The position numbers were made by a program, and so were the translations under genes. The notes below the pieces were generated by a model. The model made no database searches. It had not been told where the DNA came from and worked only from the letters and a program-made list of their open reading frames with translations. Shown piece after piece: positions 50,117 through 60,455 of a stretch of DNA of 64,000 nucleotides; position 1 is the stretch's first letter, and each line of letters begins with the position of its first letter. The stretch comes from Vibrio sp. 99-8-1 (GTDB lineage Bacteria; Pseudomonadota; Gammaproteobacteria; Enterobacterales; Vibrionaceae): NCBI RefSeq assembly GCF_013114595.1, contig NZ_VTXE01000002.1, forward strand, positions 124,001-188,000, given 5' to 3'.

Positions 50117-50564
50117 CCAGTCAATAATGCATCTGAGTAGCGGTGGCTACTCGGTTAACCTGCTGAAGGTTGAATTTCATCTAGCACATACTTATTTCAG
50201 TAACAATGTAAAAATGTTCAGTATTATTAACAAAAATGCAAGATATAAAGAAATGCGATGAGGTAATATATAATGTTTTTTAACAATTGTGCTTAACTTC
50301 AAAGTTATTAGGATTAGATCCCATTCTGAACGAAATGTGCATAAGAAATAGTGTTTATCAATAGGATTGGTATTGGCGTCTAGACAACAAAAAATGCTAA
50401 ACTACCGAACCTGAAAATTCTTCTTACATTTTATGTAAAGAGAATTTTAACGAAATGTTGCGATTTTGGTGCCAAAGAAGCGCCGAAACCGGACACAATT
50501 CATGTCGTGTCTATAAGTTACGCAATTAAAGAATCTTTTTTCCGATAAAATAGTGCAAGTGCGT
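50117..50564 (+). other. Region between bolA and nqrA
   Basis: A 448-bp gap. After bolA there is a weak hairpin (AGTAGCCA 50112-50119 with TGGCTACT 50144-50151). A 16-bp near-palindrome (50414-50429 with 50433-50448, two mismatches, loop TTT) lies about 120 bp before nqrA and may belong to its promoter or leader. The nqr promoter was not identified with confidence. No gene is supported. Confidence 0.5.
50414..50448. repeat. Near-palindrome in the nqr leader region
   Basis: AAAATTCTTCTTACAT (50414-50429) and ATGTAAAGAGAATTTT (50433-50448) are inverted copies apart from two central positions. It could be a regulator-binding site or RNA hairpin for the nqr operon. Confidence 0.45.
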
Positions 50565-51905
50565 ATGATTACAATAAAAAAGGGTTTAGACCTTCCGATC
50601 TCGGGAGCTCCTGCCCAGGTGATTAATGACGGTAATCCCGTCAAAAAAGTCGCCTTGCTAGGCGAAGAGTACGTGGGAATGCGTCCAACAATGCATGTCC
50701 GCGTAGGTGATGAAGTGAAGAAAGGGCAAGTTCTTTTTGCAGATAAAAAGAATCCTGGTGTTATTTTCACTTCACCTGCAAGTGGTAAAGTTATCGAAGT
50801 AAACCGTGGTGCTAAACGTGTACTCCAATCTGTTGTGATTGAAGTAGCCGGTGAAGAGCAAATCACGTTTGATAGCTATGCAGCCAATGAATTAGTTTCT
50901 CTTGATCGTGATGCGATTAAAAAGCAACTGATTGATTCTGGCATGTGGACTGCTTTGCGAACTCGTCCGTTTAGTAAGGTTCCGGCAATTGATGCCCACA
51001 CTAAAGCGATCTTTGTCACTGCAATGGATACAAATCCATTGTCTGCTGATCCTGAAGTGATAATTAATGAACTATCTGACGCCTTTGTGGCAGGGTTGGA
51101 TATTCTCTCCCGTCTGTCTGATGACAAAGTGTATGTATGTAAGAAAGGCACAAGCCTTCCTAAGAGCAACGCCTCTAATGTGGAAGAGCATGTGTTTGAC
51201 GGCCCTCACCCTGCAGGGTTAGTCGGTACACATATGCATCATCTATATCCTGTTAGTGCAGAGCATGTCGCTTGGAGCATCAATTACCAAGACGTTATTG
51301 CTTTTGGTCAGTTATTCTTATCTGGTGAAATTTATACTGATCGCGTCGTGGCATTAGCGGGTCCTGTTGTGACTAACCCTCGTTTAGTCAGAACGCATAT
51401 GGGTGCATGTATTAATGATATCGTTGAGCGCGAGATCATGCCGGGTGAGGTACGTGTTATCTCAGGTTCGGTGTTGTCTGGTGTTCATGCTCAAGGGCCT
51501 CATGCTTACTTGGGTCGTTATCATCAACAAGTCTCTGTACTGCGCGAAGGCCGTGAAAAAGAACTGTTTGGCTGGGCGATGCCGGGCAAAAACAAGTTCT
51601 CAGTAACGCGCTCTTTCCTTAGCCACCTGTTTAAAGGTCAGCTTTTCAATATGACGACATCACTGAATGGTGGTGAGCGTGCCATGGTGCCAATTGGTAA
51701 CTATGAAAAAGTGATGCCTTTAGATATGGAGCCAACGCTTCTCCTTCGTGATTTATGTGCTGGCGACAGCGATAGCGCTCAACGCCTAGGGTGTTTAGAG
51801 CTAGACGAAGAAGATTTGGCATTGTGCACCTATGTATGTCCGGGCAAATACGAATTTGGCGTCATGCTTCGTGATGTTCTGGATACGATTGAGAAGGAAG
51901 GGTGA
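50565..51905 (+). CDS. nqrA: Na+-translocating NADH:quinone reductase subunit A
   Basis: A 446-residue cytoplasmic-side subunit of the sodium pump that oxidises NADH and reduces ubiquinone. It opens with [12 protein letters not shown], the usual family start, so ATG 50565 is chosen over a GTG 12 bases upstream. [20 protein letters not shown] and [15 protein letters not shown] are family-typical. First gene of nqrABCDEF, three bases before nqrB. NqrA takes part in quinone binding. Confidence 0.96.
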   Translation: MITIKKGLDLPISGAPAQVINDGNPVKKVALLGEEYVGMRPTMHVRVGDEVKKGQVLFADKKNPGVIFTSPASGKVIEVNRGAKRVLQSVVIEVAGEEQITFDSYAANELVSLDRDAIKKQLIDSGMWTALRTRPFSKVPAIDAHTKAIFVTAMDTNPLSADPEVIINELSDAFVAGLDILSRLSDDKVYVCKKGTSLPKSNASNVEEHVFDGPHPAGLVGTHMHHLYPVSAEHVAWSINYQDVIAFGQLFLSGEIYTDRVVALAGPVVTNPRLVRTHMGACINDIVEREIMPGEVRVISGSVLSGVHAQGPHAYLGRYHQQVSVLREGREKELFGWAMPGKNKFSVTRSFLSHLFKGQLFNMTTSLNGGERAMVPIGNYEKVMPLDMEPTLLLRDLCAGDSDSAQRLGCLELDEEDLALCTYVCPGKYEFGVMLRDVLDTIEKEG

Positions 51906-51908
51906 TCC

Positions 51909-53150
51909 ATGCTTAAGAAATTATTTGAGGACATAGAACCGCATTTTGAAGCGGGTGGTAAACTTGAAAAGTGGTACCCACTTTTTGAAGCAACCGCAAC
52001 TCTGTTCTACACCCCGGGTACAGTAACCCAAAGAAGTTCACACGTACGTGACAGTGTTGACCTTAAGCGCATCATGATTATGGTGTGGTTTGCCGTGTTC
52101 CCAGCAATGTTTTGGGGCATGTACAACTCTGGTCATCAAGCTGTTGTTGCTTTGAATCATATGTATCAAGGCGCGCAATTGGCAGAAGTCATTGCGGGTA
52201 ACTGGCACTATTGGTTGGTCGAAGCTATCGGTGGTACGGTGAGTAGTGAGGCGGGCTGGGGCTCGATGATGCTACTTGGTGCAACTTACTTCTTGCCTAT
52301 CTACGGTGTGGTATTTGCTGTTGGTGGTTTCTGGGAAGTACTGTTCTGTATCGTGCGTAAACATGAAGTGAATGAAGGCTTTTTTGTTACTTCTATCCTG
52401 TTTGCACTGATTGTTCCGCCAACATTGCCACTATGGCAAGCAGCACTGGGTATTACTTTTGGTGTTGTTGTCGCTAAAGAGATATTTGGTGGTACTGGGC
52501 GTAACTTCCTTAACCCTGCATTAGCTGGTCGTGCTTTCCTATTCTTCGCTTATCCTGCACAAATTTCGGGTGACGTTGTATGGACAGCAGCAGATGGCTT
52601 CTCTGGTGCAACTGCATTAAGTCAATGGGCGAATGGTGGCAGCGGTGCGTTAATCAATAACGTCACTGGCGATACCATCACTTGGCTTGACGCTTTCATC
52701 GGTAACATTCCTGGTTCTATCGGCGAAGTTTCTACCTTAGCACTTATGATTGGTGCTGCGATGATCGTTTACATGGGCATTGCTTCATGGCGTATTATTG
52801 CTGGCGTTATGCTGGGTATGATTGTTACTTCAACGCTGTTTAACGTTATCGGCTCTGACACCAACCCGATGTTCCAAATGGCTTGGCATTGGCACTTAGT
52901 GCTTGGTGGTTTTGCATTCGGTATGTTCTTTATGGCTACGGACCCTGTATCCGCATCATTTACCGATAAAGGTAAGTGGGCTTACGGGATACTAATTGGT
53001 CTTATGTGTGTGTTGGTTCGTGTGGTTAACCCTGCGTACCCAGAAGGAATGATGCTAGCAATACTATTTGCTAACCTGTTTGCACCACTGTTTGACTACT
53101 TAGTAATTGAGAAGAATGTGAAGCGGAGGCTGGCGCGCTATGGCAAGTAA
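51909..53150 (+). CDS. nqrB: Na+-NQR subunit B
   Basis: A 413-residue membrane subunit with about ten hydrophobic segments, carrying covalent FMN and riboflavin and forming part of the Na+ channel. The flavinylation motif SGAT is in [12 protein letters not shown], with the acceptor threonine at residue 235 (Thr236 in V. cholerae). [20 protein letters not shown] is another hallmark. It overlaps nqrC by 11 bp. ApbE, which attaches the FMN, is encoded downstream. Confidence 0.97.
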   Translation: MLKKLFEDIEPHFEAGGKLEKWYPLFEATATLFYTPGTVTQRSSHVRDSVDLKRIMIMVWFAVFPAMFWGMYNSGHQAVVALNHMYQGAQLAEVIAGNWHYWLVEAIGGTVSSEAGWGSMMLLGATYFLPIYGVVFAVGGFWEVLFCIVRKHEVNEGFFVTSILFALIVPPTLPLWQAALGITFGVVVAKEIFGGTGRNFLNPALAGRAFLFFAYPAQISGDVVWTAADGFSGATALSQWANGGSGALINNVTGDTITWLDAFIGNIPGSIGEVSTLALMIGAAMIVYMGIASWRIIAGVMLGMIVTSTLFNVIGSDTNPMFQMAWHWHLVLGGFAFGMFFMATDPVSASFTDKGKWAYGILIGLMCVLVRVVNPAYPEGMMLAILFANLFAPLFDYLVIEKNVKRRLARYGK

Positions 53151-53916
53151 TAACGATAGCATTAAGAAAACGCTGTTTGTTGTTATCGCATTGAGTTTAG
53201 TGTGCTCAGTTGTCGTATCGGCAGCCGCAGTATTCTTACGCGATAAACAGCAAGCAAACGCAGTTTTAGATAAGCAGAGCAACATTGTTGAAGTTGCGGG
53301 TCTAACTGGAAAAGAAGGCTCTATCCCTGAGTTATTTGCTCAATATATTGAACCTCGTTTAGTTGATTTTGCCACAGGTGATTTTGTAGACGGTGATGCC
53401 GCTACATATGACCAACGTAAAGCGGCAAAAGAAACCAAAGGTGATGTATCTATCAAGCTTAGCTCTGATGAGGATACCGCTAAAATTATTCGTCGTGCCA
53501 ATACAGGCCTTGTTTACCTTGTAAAAGAAGATGATAAGATTTCGAAAATCATTCTTCCTGTTCATGGTAACGGTCTATGGTCAATGATGTACGCATTCGT
53601 TGCCGTTGAAACCGATGGTAATACAGTTGCGGGTATTACTTACTACGAGCAAGGTGAAACTCCTGGGCTAGGTGGTGAGATTGAAAACCCTCGCTGGCGT
53701 GGTCAGTTTGTTGGTAAGAAATTGTTTGATGATGAAGACAAACCAGCAATTGAAATTGTTAAAGGCGGAGCACCAGCGGGCTCAATGCATGGTGTAGACG
53801 GTCTATCTGGCGCTACATTAACAGCGAACGGCGTGCAAAATACCTTTGATTTTTGGTTAGGTGATATGGGCTTTGGTCCTTTCCTTGCCAAAGTTCGTGA
53901 TGGAGGACTGAACTAA
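53140..53916 (+). CDS. nqrC: Na+-NQR subunit C
   Basis: A 258-residue subunit with one N-terminal membrane segment (about 12-33) and a periplasmic FMN-binding domain. The motif [11 protein letters not shown] has the flavinylated threonine at residue 226, one off the V. cholerae position; [12 protein letters not shown] is also conserved. It overlaps nqrB at the start and shares one base with the nqrD start. Confidence 0.97.
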   Translation: MASNNDSIKKTLFVVIALSLVCSVVVSAAAVFLRDKQQANAVLDKQSNIVEVAGLTGKEGSIPELFAQYIEPRLVDFATGDFVDGDAATYDQRKAAKETKGDVSIKLSSDEDTAKIIRRANTGLVYLVKEDDKISKIILPVHGNGLWSMMYAFVAVETDGNTVAGITYYEQGETPGLGGEIENPRWRGQFVGKKLFDDEDKPAIEIVKGGAPAGSMHGVDGLSGATLTANGVQNTFDFWLGDMGFGPFLAKVRDGGLN

Positions 53917-54551
53917 TGTCAGCAGATATTAAAGACATGAAAAAGAACCTTCTTGCTCCTGTAATGGACAACAACCCGATCGCCCTACAGGTGTTAGGTG
54001 TTTGTTCTGCATTAGCGGTAACTACAAAACTAGAGACGGCGTTCGTAATGACCTTAGCGGTTATTTTTGTAACCGCATTCTCTAACTTCTTCGTTTCGGT
54101 TATCCGTCACCACATTCCAAACAGTGTGCGTATTATCGTACAGATGGCGATTATTGCCTCTTTGGTAATTGTTGTCGATCAGGTATTGAAAGCGTACCTA
54201 TATGACATCTCTAAACAGTTGTCAGTATTTGTTGGTCTTATTATTACTAACTGTATCGTAATGGGACGTGCGGAAGCATATGCAATGAAGTCTGCGCCGC
54301 TACCATCATTGATCGATGGTATTGGTAATGGCCTAGGTTATGGTTTCGTATTAATTACCGTAGGTTTCTTCCGTGAGCTGTTTGGCTCAGGAAAACTGTT
54401 TGGTATGGAGGTTCTTCCTCTCGTTTCTGAAGGTGGTTGGTATCAACCGAACGGTATGATGCTTCTAGCACCATCGGCCTTCTTCTTGATTGGCTTTATG
54501 ATTTGGGGTATCCGAATCTTAAGACCTGACCAGATTGAAGCGAAGGAGTAG
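53916..54551 (+). CDS. nqrD: Na+-NQR subunit D
   Basis: A 211-residue, six-segment membrane subunit related to RnfE/NqrE. Together with NqrE it holds an intramembrane iron centre; its conserved cysteines lie in [11 protein letters not shown] and [15 protein letters not shown]. The ATG overlaps the nqrC stop codon (one base), showing tight coupling. Confidence 0.96.
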   Translation: MSADIKDMKKNLLAPVMDNNPIALQVLGVCSALAVTTKLETAFVMTLAVIFVTAFSNFFVSVIRHHIPNSVRIIVQMAIIASLVIVVDQVLKAYLYDISKQLSVFVGLIITNCIVMGRAEAYAMKSAPLPSLIDGIGNGLGYGFVLITVGFFRELFGSGKLFGMEVLPLVSEGGWYQPNGMMLLAPSAFFLIGFMIWGIRILRPDQIEAKE

Positions 54552-54556
54552 GCATA

Positions 54557-55153
54557 ATGGAACATTATATTAGTTTGCTGGTTAAATCGATTTTTATCGA
54601 AAACCTAGCTTTATCGTTCTTTTTGGGTATGTGTACTTTCCTTGCGGTATCAAAGAAAGTAAAAACATCCTTTGGTTTAGGTGTTGCCGTTATCGTGGTA
54701 TTGACTATCGCGGTACCAGTGAACAACCTACTTTATAACCTAGTATTGAAAGATAGCGCCCTAGTTGCTGGTGTTGATCTGAGCTTCTTGAACTTTATTA
54801 CCTTTATCGGTGTTATTGCTGCGTTAGTTCAGATTCTAGAAATGGTTCTAGACCGTTTCTTCCCGCCGCTGTATAACGCGTTAGGCATTTTCCTTCCGTT
54901 GATTACCGTAAACTGTGCCATCTTTGGTGGTGTGTCATTTATGGTTCAACGTGACTATAACTTTGCTGAGTCTGTCGTGTACGGCTTTGGTTCTGGTGTA
55001 GGTTGGATGCTAGCGATTGTTGCACTTGCGGGTATCCGTGAAAAAATGAAATATTCAGACGTACCTCCAGGGTTACGTGGATTGGGTATTACATTTATCA
55101 CAACGGGTTTGATGGCGTTGGGCTTTATGTCTTTCTCCGGTGTTCAACTGTAA
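54557..55153 (+). CDS. nqrE: Na+-NQR subunit E
   Basis: A 198-residue six-segment membrane subunit, the pseudo-twofold partner of NqrD. The cysteines are in [15 protein letters not shown] and [13 protein letters not shown], equivalent to those of NqrD. It follows nqrD by five bases with a GGAG-like site. Confidence 0.96.
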   Translation: MEHYISLLVKSIFIENLALSFFLGMCTFLAVSKKVKTSFGLGVAVIVVLTIAVPVNNLLYNLVLKDSALVAGVDLSFLNFITFIGVIAALVQILEMVLDRFFPPLYNALGIFLPLITVNCAIFGGVSFMVQRDYNFAESVVYGFGSGVGWMLAIVALAGIREKMKYSDVPPGLRGLGITFITTGLMALGFMSFSGVQL

Positions 55154-55188
55154 GTCGGGTAAACGACACAATAAATAAGGAATAGTCA

Positions 55189-56415
55189 ATGCAAAGCATT
55201 ATTCTTGGTGTAGTGATGTTTACCGTGATTGTACTCGCGCTTGTGCTCATCATTTTGGTGGCCAAATCTAAGCTTGTACCATCAGGTGACGTTACTATCA
55301 CCGTTAATGGCGATCCGGAAAAAAGTTTTATTACTTCTCCGGGTGACAAGCTACTGAGCGCAATGGCGGGCAGTGGTATCTTCGTATCTTCAGCATGTGG
55401 TGGCGGTGGCTCTTGTGGTCAGTGTCGTGTGAAAGTGAAAGCGGGTGGTGGTGACATTCTACCTACTGAACTGGATCACATCACCAAAGGTGAAGCTCGT
55501 GAAGGCGAACGTCTAGCTTGTCAGGTTGCTGTGAAAGCTGACATGGATATCGAGCTACCAGAAGAGATCTTCGGTGTTAAGAAGTGGGAATGTGAAGTTC
55601 TTTCTAATGACAATGAAGCGACCTTTATCAAAGAACTGGTTCTTAAAATTCCTGAAGGGGAAGAAGTACCGTTCCGTGCTGGTGGTTATATCCAGATCGA
55701 AGCTGACCCTCATCATATTAAATACTCTGATTTTGATGTACCTGATGAGTACCGCGAAGACTGGGATAAGTTTAACTTATTCCGCTACGAGTCTATCGTT
55801 AAAGAGCACTCTATCCGTGCTTACTCAATGGCTTCATACCCAGAAGAGAAAGGTCTGATTAAACTGAACGTGCGTATCGCAACGCCTCCGCCAAACAACC
55901 CAGACGTACCACCGGGCATCATGTCCTCGTATATCTGGTCATTAAAAGCGGGAGATAAGTGTACTATTTCTGGACCATTTGGTGAGTTCTTCGCTAAAGA
56001 AACAGATAATGAAATGGTATTTATCGGTGGTGGTGCAGGTATGGCTCCAATGCGTTCTCATATCTTTGACCAGCTACTGCGTCTTCAGTCTAAACGTAAA
56101 ATGACATACTGGTACGGTGCTCGTTCTAAGCGTGAAATGTTCTACATCGAAGATTTCGATAAGCTAGCGGCGGACAACGATAACTTTGAGTGGCATGTTG
56201 CGTTATCGGATCCATTACCAGAAGATAACTGGGACGGTTACACTGGCTTTATTCACAACGTAATTTATGAAAATTACCTGAAGGATCATGATGCTCCTGA
56301 AGATTGTGAATACTACATGTGTGGTCCACCAATGATGAATGCAGCCGTGATCGGTATGCTGAAAGATCTTGGTGTAGAAGATGAAAATATCTTACTAGAT
56401 GACTTTGGTGGTTAA
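55189..56415 (+). CDS. nqrF: Na+-NQR subunit F
   Basis: A 408-residue subunit where NADH enters the complex. It has an N-terminal membrane helix (3-25), a plant-type 2Fe-2S ferredoxin domain ([10 protein letters not shown] plus a later Cys in RLACQVAV), and an FAD/NADH reductase domain with [21 protein letters not shown] and [12 protein letters not shown] terminator follows the stop, so it closes the core operon. Confidence 0.97.
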   Translation: MQSIILGVVMFTVIVLALVLIILVAKSKLVPSGDVTITVNGDPEKSFITSPGDKLLSAMAGSGIFVSSACGGGGSCGQCRVKVKAGGGDILPTELDHITKGEAREGERLACQVAVKADMDIELPEEIFGVKKWECEVLSNDNEATFIKELVLKIPEGEEVPFRAGGYIQIEADPHHIKYSDFDVPDEYREDWDKFNLFRYESIVKEHSIRAYSMASYPEEKGLIKLNVRIATPPPNNPDVPPGIMSSYIWSLKAGDKCTISGPFGEFFAKETDNEMVFIGGGAGMAPMRSHIFDQLLRLQSKRKMTYWYGARSKREMFYIEDFDKLAADNDNFEWHVALSDPLPEDNWDGYTGFIHNVIYENYLKDHDAPEDCEYYMCGPPMMNAAVIGMLKDLGVEDENILLDDFGG

Positions 56416-56441
56416 TTTATACCATTAATGGATATCGGATG

Positions 56442-56476
56442 TGGCTGGCCCTTTAGGGTCAGCCATTTGTTTTTGA
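56442..56476 (+). terminator. Terminator between nqrF and apbE
   Basis: TGGCTGGCCCT (56442-56452) pairs with AGGGTCAGCCA (56455-56465), one G-U pair, then TTTGTTTTTG. It should reduce the level of apbE-nqrM relative to the structural nqr genes. Confidence 0.85.
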
Positions 56477-56516
56477 GCAATGCCCAACTACCTTATATAA
56501 CAAAAAGGAGAAGGCT

Positions 56517-57554
56517 ATGAAGCCTCGCTCTAATACGTTCGTAACGAAATTTAAATTATTGCTACTGGCGCTAAGTTCGCTGTTGTTTGTAACAGCTTGT
56601 AGTGACAGTAGAGAGCAAACGCATTTAACAGGCCCAACAATGGGGACCTCTTATAACGTTAAATATATTAACGCGGACTCGGTTCCGGCAAGTGACGTTT
56701 TGCAGAAGGAAATTGACCGCCTGTTAGAGCAGGTCAATGATCAGATGTCTACTTATCGAAAGACATCAGAATTAAGTCGTTTTAATCAGTATAAAAGTTC
56801 AGATGAGTTTGCCGTATCTAAAGAGACGGTACTTGTCGTGAAAGAGGCGATTCGCCTTAATCAGCTCACTCTAGGCGCATTAGATGTAACGGTTGGTCCC
56901 TTGGTGAATCTATGGGGTTTTGGCCCTGAAGGACGACCTGAAGTGGTACCAAGCGATGAAGAGTTAGCCGCACGCCGTGCGAATGTCGGCATAGAGCATT
57001 TAACCGTAACAGAGAAGGGATTAAGTAAAGATATTCCTGATTTATACGTTGATCTTTCCACTATCGCAAAAGGGTGGGGAGTGGATGTTGTTGCCAACTA
57101 TATTGAGTCTCAAGGTATTGAGAACTACATGGTAGAAGTAGGCGGAGAGATCCGCATGAAAGGCAAAAACCGCGAGAATATCGGTTGGCGAATTGCTATT
57201 GAAAAACCTGATGTTGATCAACGAGCGGTTCAAGAAATTATTGAGCCGGGTGATATGGCCGTGGCAACTTCTGGTGATTATCGAAATTACTTTGAGCGTG
57301 ACGGTATCCGTTATTCACATATCATCGACCCAGAAACGGGCAAACCAATCAATCATAAAGTCGTTTCAGTCACCGCATTACATCCTTCTTGTATGACGGC
57401 AGACGGCTTAGCTACTGGATTGATGGTGTTGGGCGAAGAAGTTGCGATGAAAGTGGCAAACGAACATGATCTGGCCGTTTTTATGGTTGTTAAGACAGAA
57501 GACGGCTTTAAAGAAGTCTATTCAGATGCGTTTTCCCGTTATCTGAAGAAGTAA
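56517..57554 (+). CDS. apbE: FAD:protein FMN transferase ApbE
   Basis: A 345-residue lipoprotein (lipobox LFVTAC, Cys about residue 28) that moves FMN from FAD onto threonine of the SGAT motif in NqrB and NqrC. Conserved pieces: GPTMGTSYNVKY, the Mg-binding ALDVTVGPLVNLWGFGP, VDLSTIAKGWGVD, GEIRMKG and SHIIDPETGKP. It has AAAAGGAG-like spacing to its ATG and precedes nqrM, so the maturation genes are grouped after the pump. Confidence 0.95.
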   Translation: MKPRSNTFVTKFKLLLLALSSLLFVTACSDSREQTHLTGPTMGTSYNVKYINADSVPASDVLQKEIDRLLEQVNDQMSTYRKTSELSRFNQYKSSDEFAVSKETVLVVKEAIRLNQLTLGALDVTVGPLVNLWGFGPEGRPEVVPSDEELAARRANVGIEHLTVTEKGLSKDIPDLYVDLSTIAKGWGVDVVANYIESQGIENYMVEVGGEIRMKGKNRENIGWRIAIEKPDVDQRAVQEIIEPGDMAVATSGDYRNYFERDGIRYSHIIDPETGKPINHKVVSVTALHPSCMTADGLATGLMVLGEEVAMKVANEHDLAVFMVVKTEDGFKEVYSDAFSRYLKK

Positions 57555-57578
57555 GTTAATTAATTAGTAGGTGTTTTA

Positions 57579-57812
57579 GTGAATACATTTCTTATTACAT
57601 TTGGTGTGTTTTTATTGGTAATTACCGCTATGGCGGTAGGCTATATCTTCCAGAAGAAAGTTGTTAAAGGCAGCTGTGGTGGACTTGGCGCTGTGGGTAT
57701 CGACAAAGTGTGTAACTGCCCTGAACCGTGTGATGCACGTAAGCGTAGAGAAGCAAAAGCTGCTGCAAGAGCAGCTAAAATGGCTGAATGGGATAAGGAT
57801 CGTATTGCTTAG
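57579..57812 (+). CDS. nqrM: Na+-NQR maturation protein NqrM
   Basis: A 77-residue protein with one N-terminal membrane helix (2-24) and four cysteines in KGSCGGLGAVGIDKVCNCPEPC (shown in two parts by family: CGG, then CNCPEPC). NqrM is needed for assembly of the NqrD/NqrE iron centre. Translation starts at GTG 57579 with AGG nearby. It follows apbE by 24 bp. Confidence 0.92.
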   Translation: MNTFLITFGVFLLVITAMAVGYIFQKKVVKGSCGGLGAVGIDKVCNCPEPCDARKRREAKAAARAAKMAEWDKDRIA

Positions 57813-57834
57813 TCATTTGTAATATCGCTTCTGT

Positions 57835-57924
57835 AACCTCAATGTGGGATAACAGAGTTGTCGTCGCTTGTTTTTGCAATGAATAAACCAGCACAACGAC
57901 TCAAATTATCCTAGATTGAGGTTA
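57835..57924. repeat. Long imperfect inverted repeat between convergent genes
   Basis: TAACCTCAATGTGGGATAA (57835-57853) is mirrored by TTATCCTAGATTGAGGTTA (57906-57924), 17 of 19 pairs exact and one of the two remaining able to form G-U. An inner stem GAGTTGTCGT (57855-57864) with ACAACGACTC (57893-57902) continues the hairpin, leaving a loop of about 28 bases. The right end reaches into the stop codon of the diguanylate cyclase gene. It may be a bidirectional terminator or a miniature repeat. Confidence 0.7.
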
Positions 57925-59151
57925 AACTAAGCAATCATCGTTATAAATCACTTGGTTTCGACCATTCTCTTTTGCCAGATACAACCTATCGTCTGCATGG
58001 CGTATCATGGTATCCAAGTTGCGAATTGCTCTAGTTGCACCAATGCTAATCGTGAGATTAATCTGCTTGTTGAGATAGTCAATCGGCGTTTTTTCTACCC
58101 GCGTGCGTAACCGTTCTAGTCGCTGTACGAACTGCTCATAATCGCCGTAATTGATAATACAAAACTCTTCCCCTCCGAATCGAGCCACCAAATCTTCGGA
58201 AAAGTAGATAGAGATAATATGGCTTAAAGTCACTAGCGCTTGATCGCCTCCCTCATGGCCATAATGGTCGTTTATTTTCTTAAAGTAATCGATGTCCAAC
58301 ATGGCGACATTACAGTTATCTTTGGATGTTGAAGCATGCTGGAACAGATAGCGTCTATTCCATAATCCAGTCAATGCATCTTGGTTGGCCATTTTATACA
58401 ACTCATCACTGATGTCTCTCATCTCCAGCATATTGTTGATACGGCAAAACAGCTCTTCTTGGTTAAATGGCTTATGCAAAAAGTCATTCGCGCCAGCTTT
58501 AATAAAGCGCGCCGTAATGTTGTGAGACTCACTACTGGATATACCTAATATGGCCAATTGAGATCGATCATATTGTCGACGAATCTCTCTTGTCATAGTA
58601 ATTCCATCTTTAACGGGCATATTGTGATCTGCGATGATCAAGGTAATATCTCGGTGTTGTTGCAGCAATTCAATCGCCTGCTGCCCGTTCTCCGATTGCA
58701 GTGTGGTGATATATTGATGTTCTAATAGTGTGGCTAAATGTTGTCTGACAACGTTAGAATCGTCGACGATGAGCGCCTTATGATGTTTATTATTGTTTAA
58801 GCGAGATATTAAAGGCAATAGATAGGAAACAGATGCCATATTCTCTTTTAATATGTAGTCTATGACTCCTTTTTCTAAAACGGAATCTCTTGTCTGCTCG
58901 TCAAAATTAGCGGTAAGAACAACCACTTTTAACTTTTTGGTTAGTGCATAATCGATGACTTCGCCATGTTGGGCGTCTGGTAGGCAATAATCTAAAACTG
59001 CACAGAGGAAGTTTACGTCTTTATCGATGATCTCTTTGGCCTGCTGAAATGACTCACACAACACCACTTGTAAGTCGATTTTCGAAAACTGGGATTCAAG
59101 ATAGCTGCGATAAACCTTGCTATCTTCCACAATCAAAACTCTATTGTTCAA
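57922..59151 (-). CDS. Double-receiver diguanylate cyclase
   Basis: A 409-residue response regulator with two receiver domains (about 3-120 and 124-240) and a GGDEF domain (about 250-405). The second receiver has the phospho-acceptor Asp in LIIADHNMPVKDG; the first has LDYCLP at the same place. The cyclase site is intact (RFGGEEF), preceded by DIDYFKKINDHYGHEGGD. The usual RxxD inhibitory site just before it is absent (FSED). It would make c-di-GMP, opposing the HD-GYP protein at 2.9 kb. The start is TTG 59151 with a strong AGGAGAG site six bases away. Confidence 0.9.
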   Translation of the reverse strand: MNNRVLIVEDSKVYRSYLESQFSKIDLQVVLCESFQQAKEIIDKDVNFLCAVLDYCLPDAQHGEVIDYALTKKLKVVVLTANFDEQTRDSVLEKGVIDYILKENMASVSYLLPLISRLNNNKHHKALIVDDSNVVRQHLATLLEHQYITTLQSENGQQAIELLQQHRDITLIIADHNMPVKDGITMTREIRRQYDRSQLAILGISSSESHNITARFIKAGANDFLHKPFNQEELFCRINNMLEMRDISDELYKMANQDALTGLWNRRYLFQHASTSKDNCNVAMLDIDYFKKINDHYGHEGGDQALVTLSHIISIYFSEDLVARFGGEEFCIINYGDYEQFVQRLERLRTRVEKTPIDYLNKQINLTISIGATRAIRNLDTMIRHADDRLYLAKENGRNQVIYNDDCLV

Positions 59152-59248
59152 TGTACTCTCCTATATAAGTTATATAAAATATAGCCTGTATAACTATGAG
59201 TGTCTGGTGCAATTTCAAATATTTAGAATGTCAGCAAAATAGATTATA

Positions 59249-59264
59249 CTGTATTTATGTACAG
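59249..59264 (+). promoter_or_regulatory. LexA (SOS) box upstream of dinB
   Basis: CTGTATTTATGTACAG, with flanks TA and TT, is close to the full LexA consensus TACTGTATATATATACAGTA. It ends 17 bp before the predicted dinB start. Confidence 0.92.
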
Positions 59265-59281
59265 TTTATGGTTTTGTAATC

Positions 59282-60409
59282 GTGCCAGATAAAAGAGTTG
59301 TGGCAGAGAGCGATGTGGCAGAGAAAGTGACAGTTCAAGAGAAGAGCACTAAGCAGAGAAAAATTATTCATGTGGACATGGACTGTTTTTATGCTGCGGT
59401 AGAGATGCGAGACAATCCTGACTATCGTGATCGCCCTATAGCGGTGGGTGGAAAAGAGCGTCAGCGAGGTATTATTAGTACTTGTAACTACCAAGCGCGT
59501 GAGTTTGGTGTGCGCTCAGCCATGCCGACCGGCCAAGCGATTAAACTCTGTCCTCAACTGTTGGTTGTTCCAGGCAGGATGCAGGTATATGTCTCTGTAT
59601 CTGGTCAAATTAGAGAGATCTTTCAGCGTTATACTCAATTGATTGAACCGCTTTCATTAGATGAAGCGTTTTTAGATGTGACGGACTGTGAAAAGCTACA
59701 CGGTTCCGCAACACTGATTGCCGAAGCGATACGCAGGGATATATGGCAAGAGTTACATCTTACGGCTTCTGCCGGCGTTGCTCCGATTAAATTTTTGGCT
59801 AAAGTGGCTTCTGATATGAACAAACCTAATGGTCAGTTCGTGATTCCACCGGAAGAGGTACAAAAAGTAGTAGATAAATTGCCATTAGAGAAAATTCCCG
59901 GCGTGGGGAAGGTCGGTCTAGAGAAGCTTCATCAAGCAGGCTATTTTATTTGCGAAGATATTAAAAACAGTGATTACCGTGAGTTGTTGCTTCAATTCGG
60001 TCGACTCGGTGCTTCGCTGTGGAATAAAAGTCACGGTATAGATCACCGCTCAGTTGAACCAGAGCGAGAACGAAAATCGGTGGGAGTCGAACGAACCTTC
60101 AGCCAGAATATCGCCACTTATCAGCAGTGCTGGCAAGTGATTACCGATACTTTATATCCCGAGTTAGACAAACGTTTAGCGAAAGTGGATGCCAATAAAC
60201 GGATTGTAAAACAAGGCATTAAAGTGAAGTTTGCGGACTTTCAACAAACCACGATAGAACATGTTCATAATGAGCTGGATCTCGATTACTTTAGTCAATT
60301 GTTAAAAGAGATTCTTAAACGTCAGAAAGGTAGAGAGATACGCTTACTTGGATTAAGTGTTATGCTGAAACCTGAAGACCAAAATCGTCAACTGACGTTG
60401 CAGTTGTAA
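59282..60409 (+). CDS. dinB: DNA polymerase IV
   Basis: A Y-family translesion polymerase of up to 375 residues. Catalytic motifs are IIHVDMDCFYAAVE and IEPLSLDEAFLDVT; KFLAKVASDMNKPNGQF and IPGVGKVGLEKL (helix-hairpin-helix) follow. E. coli DinB starts at the equivalent of residue 26, so the first 25 residues are an extension or reflect a mis-set start. GTG 59282, GTG 59315 and GTG 59327 are all possible and no ribosome site decides. The LexA box places the gene in the SOS regulon. Confidence 0.93.
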   Translation: MPDKRVVAESDVAEKVTVQEKSTKQRKIIHVDMDCFYAAVEMRDNPDYRDRPIAVGGKERQRGIISTCNYQAREFGVRSAMPTGQAIKLCPQLLVVPGRMQVYVSVSGQIREIFQRYTQLIEPLSLDEAFLDVTDCEKLHGSATLIAEAIRRDIWQELHLTASAGVAPIKFLAKVASDMNKPNGQFVIPPEEVQKVVDKLPLEKIPGVGKVGLEKLHQAGYFICEDIKNSDYRELLLQFGRLGASLWNKSHGIDHRSVEPERERKSVGVERTFSQNIATYQQCWQVITDTLYPELDKRLAKVDANKRIVKQGIKVKFADFQQTTIEHVHNELDLDYFSQLLKEILKRQKGREIRLLGLSVMLKPEDQNRQLTLQL

Positions 60410-60455
60410 CCATTAAAATAGAATTTGGATGTAAGAACCTATCTTGAATGTAAAT

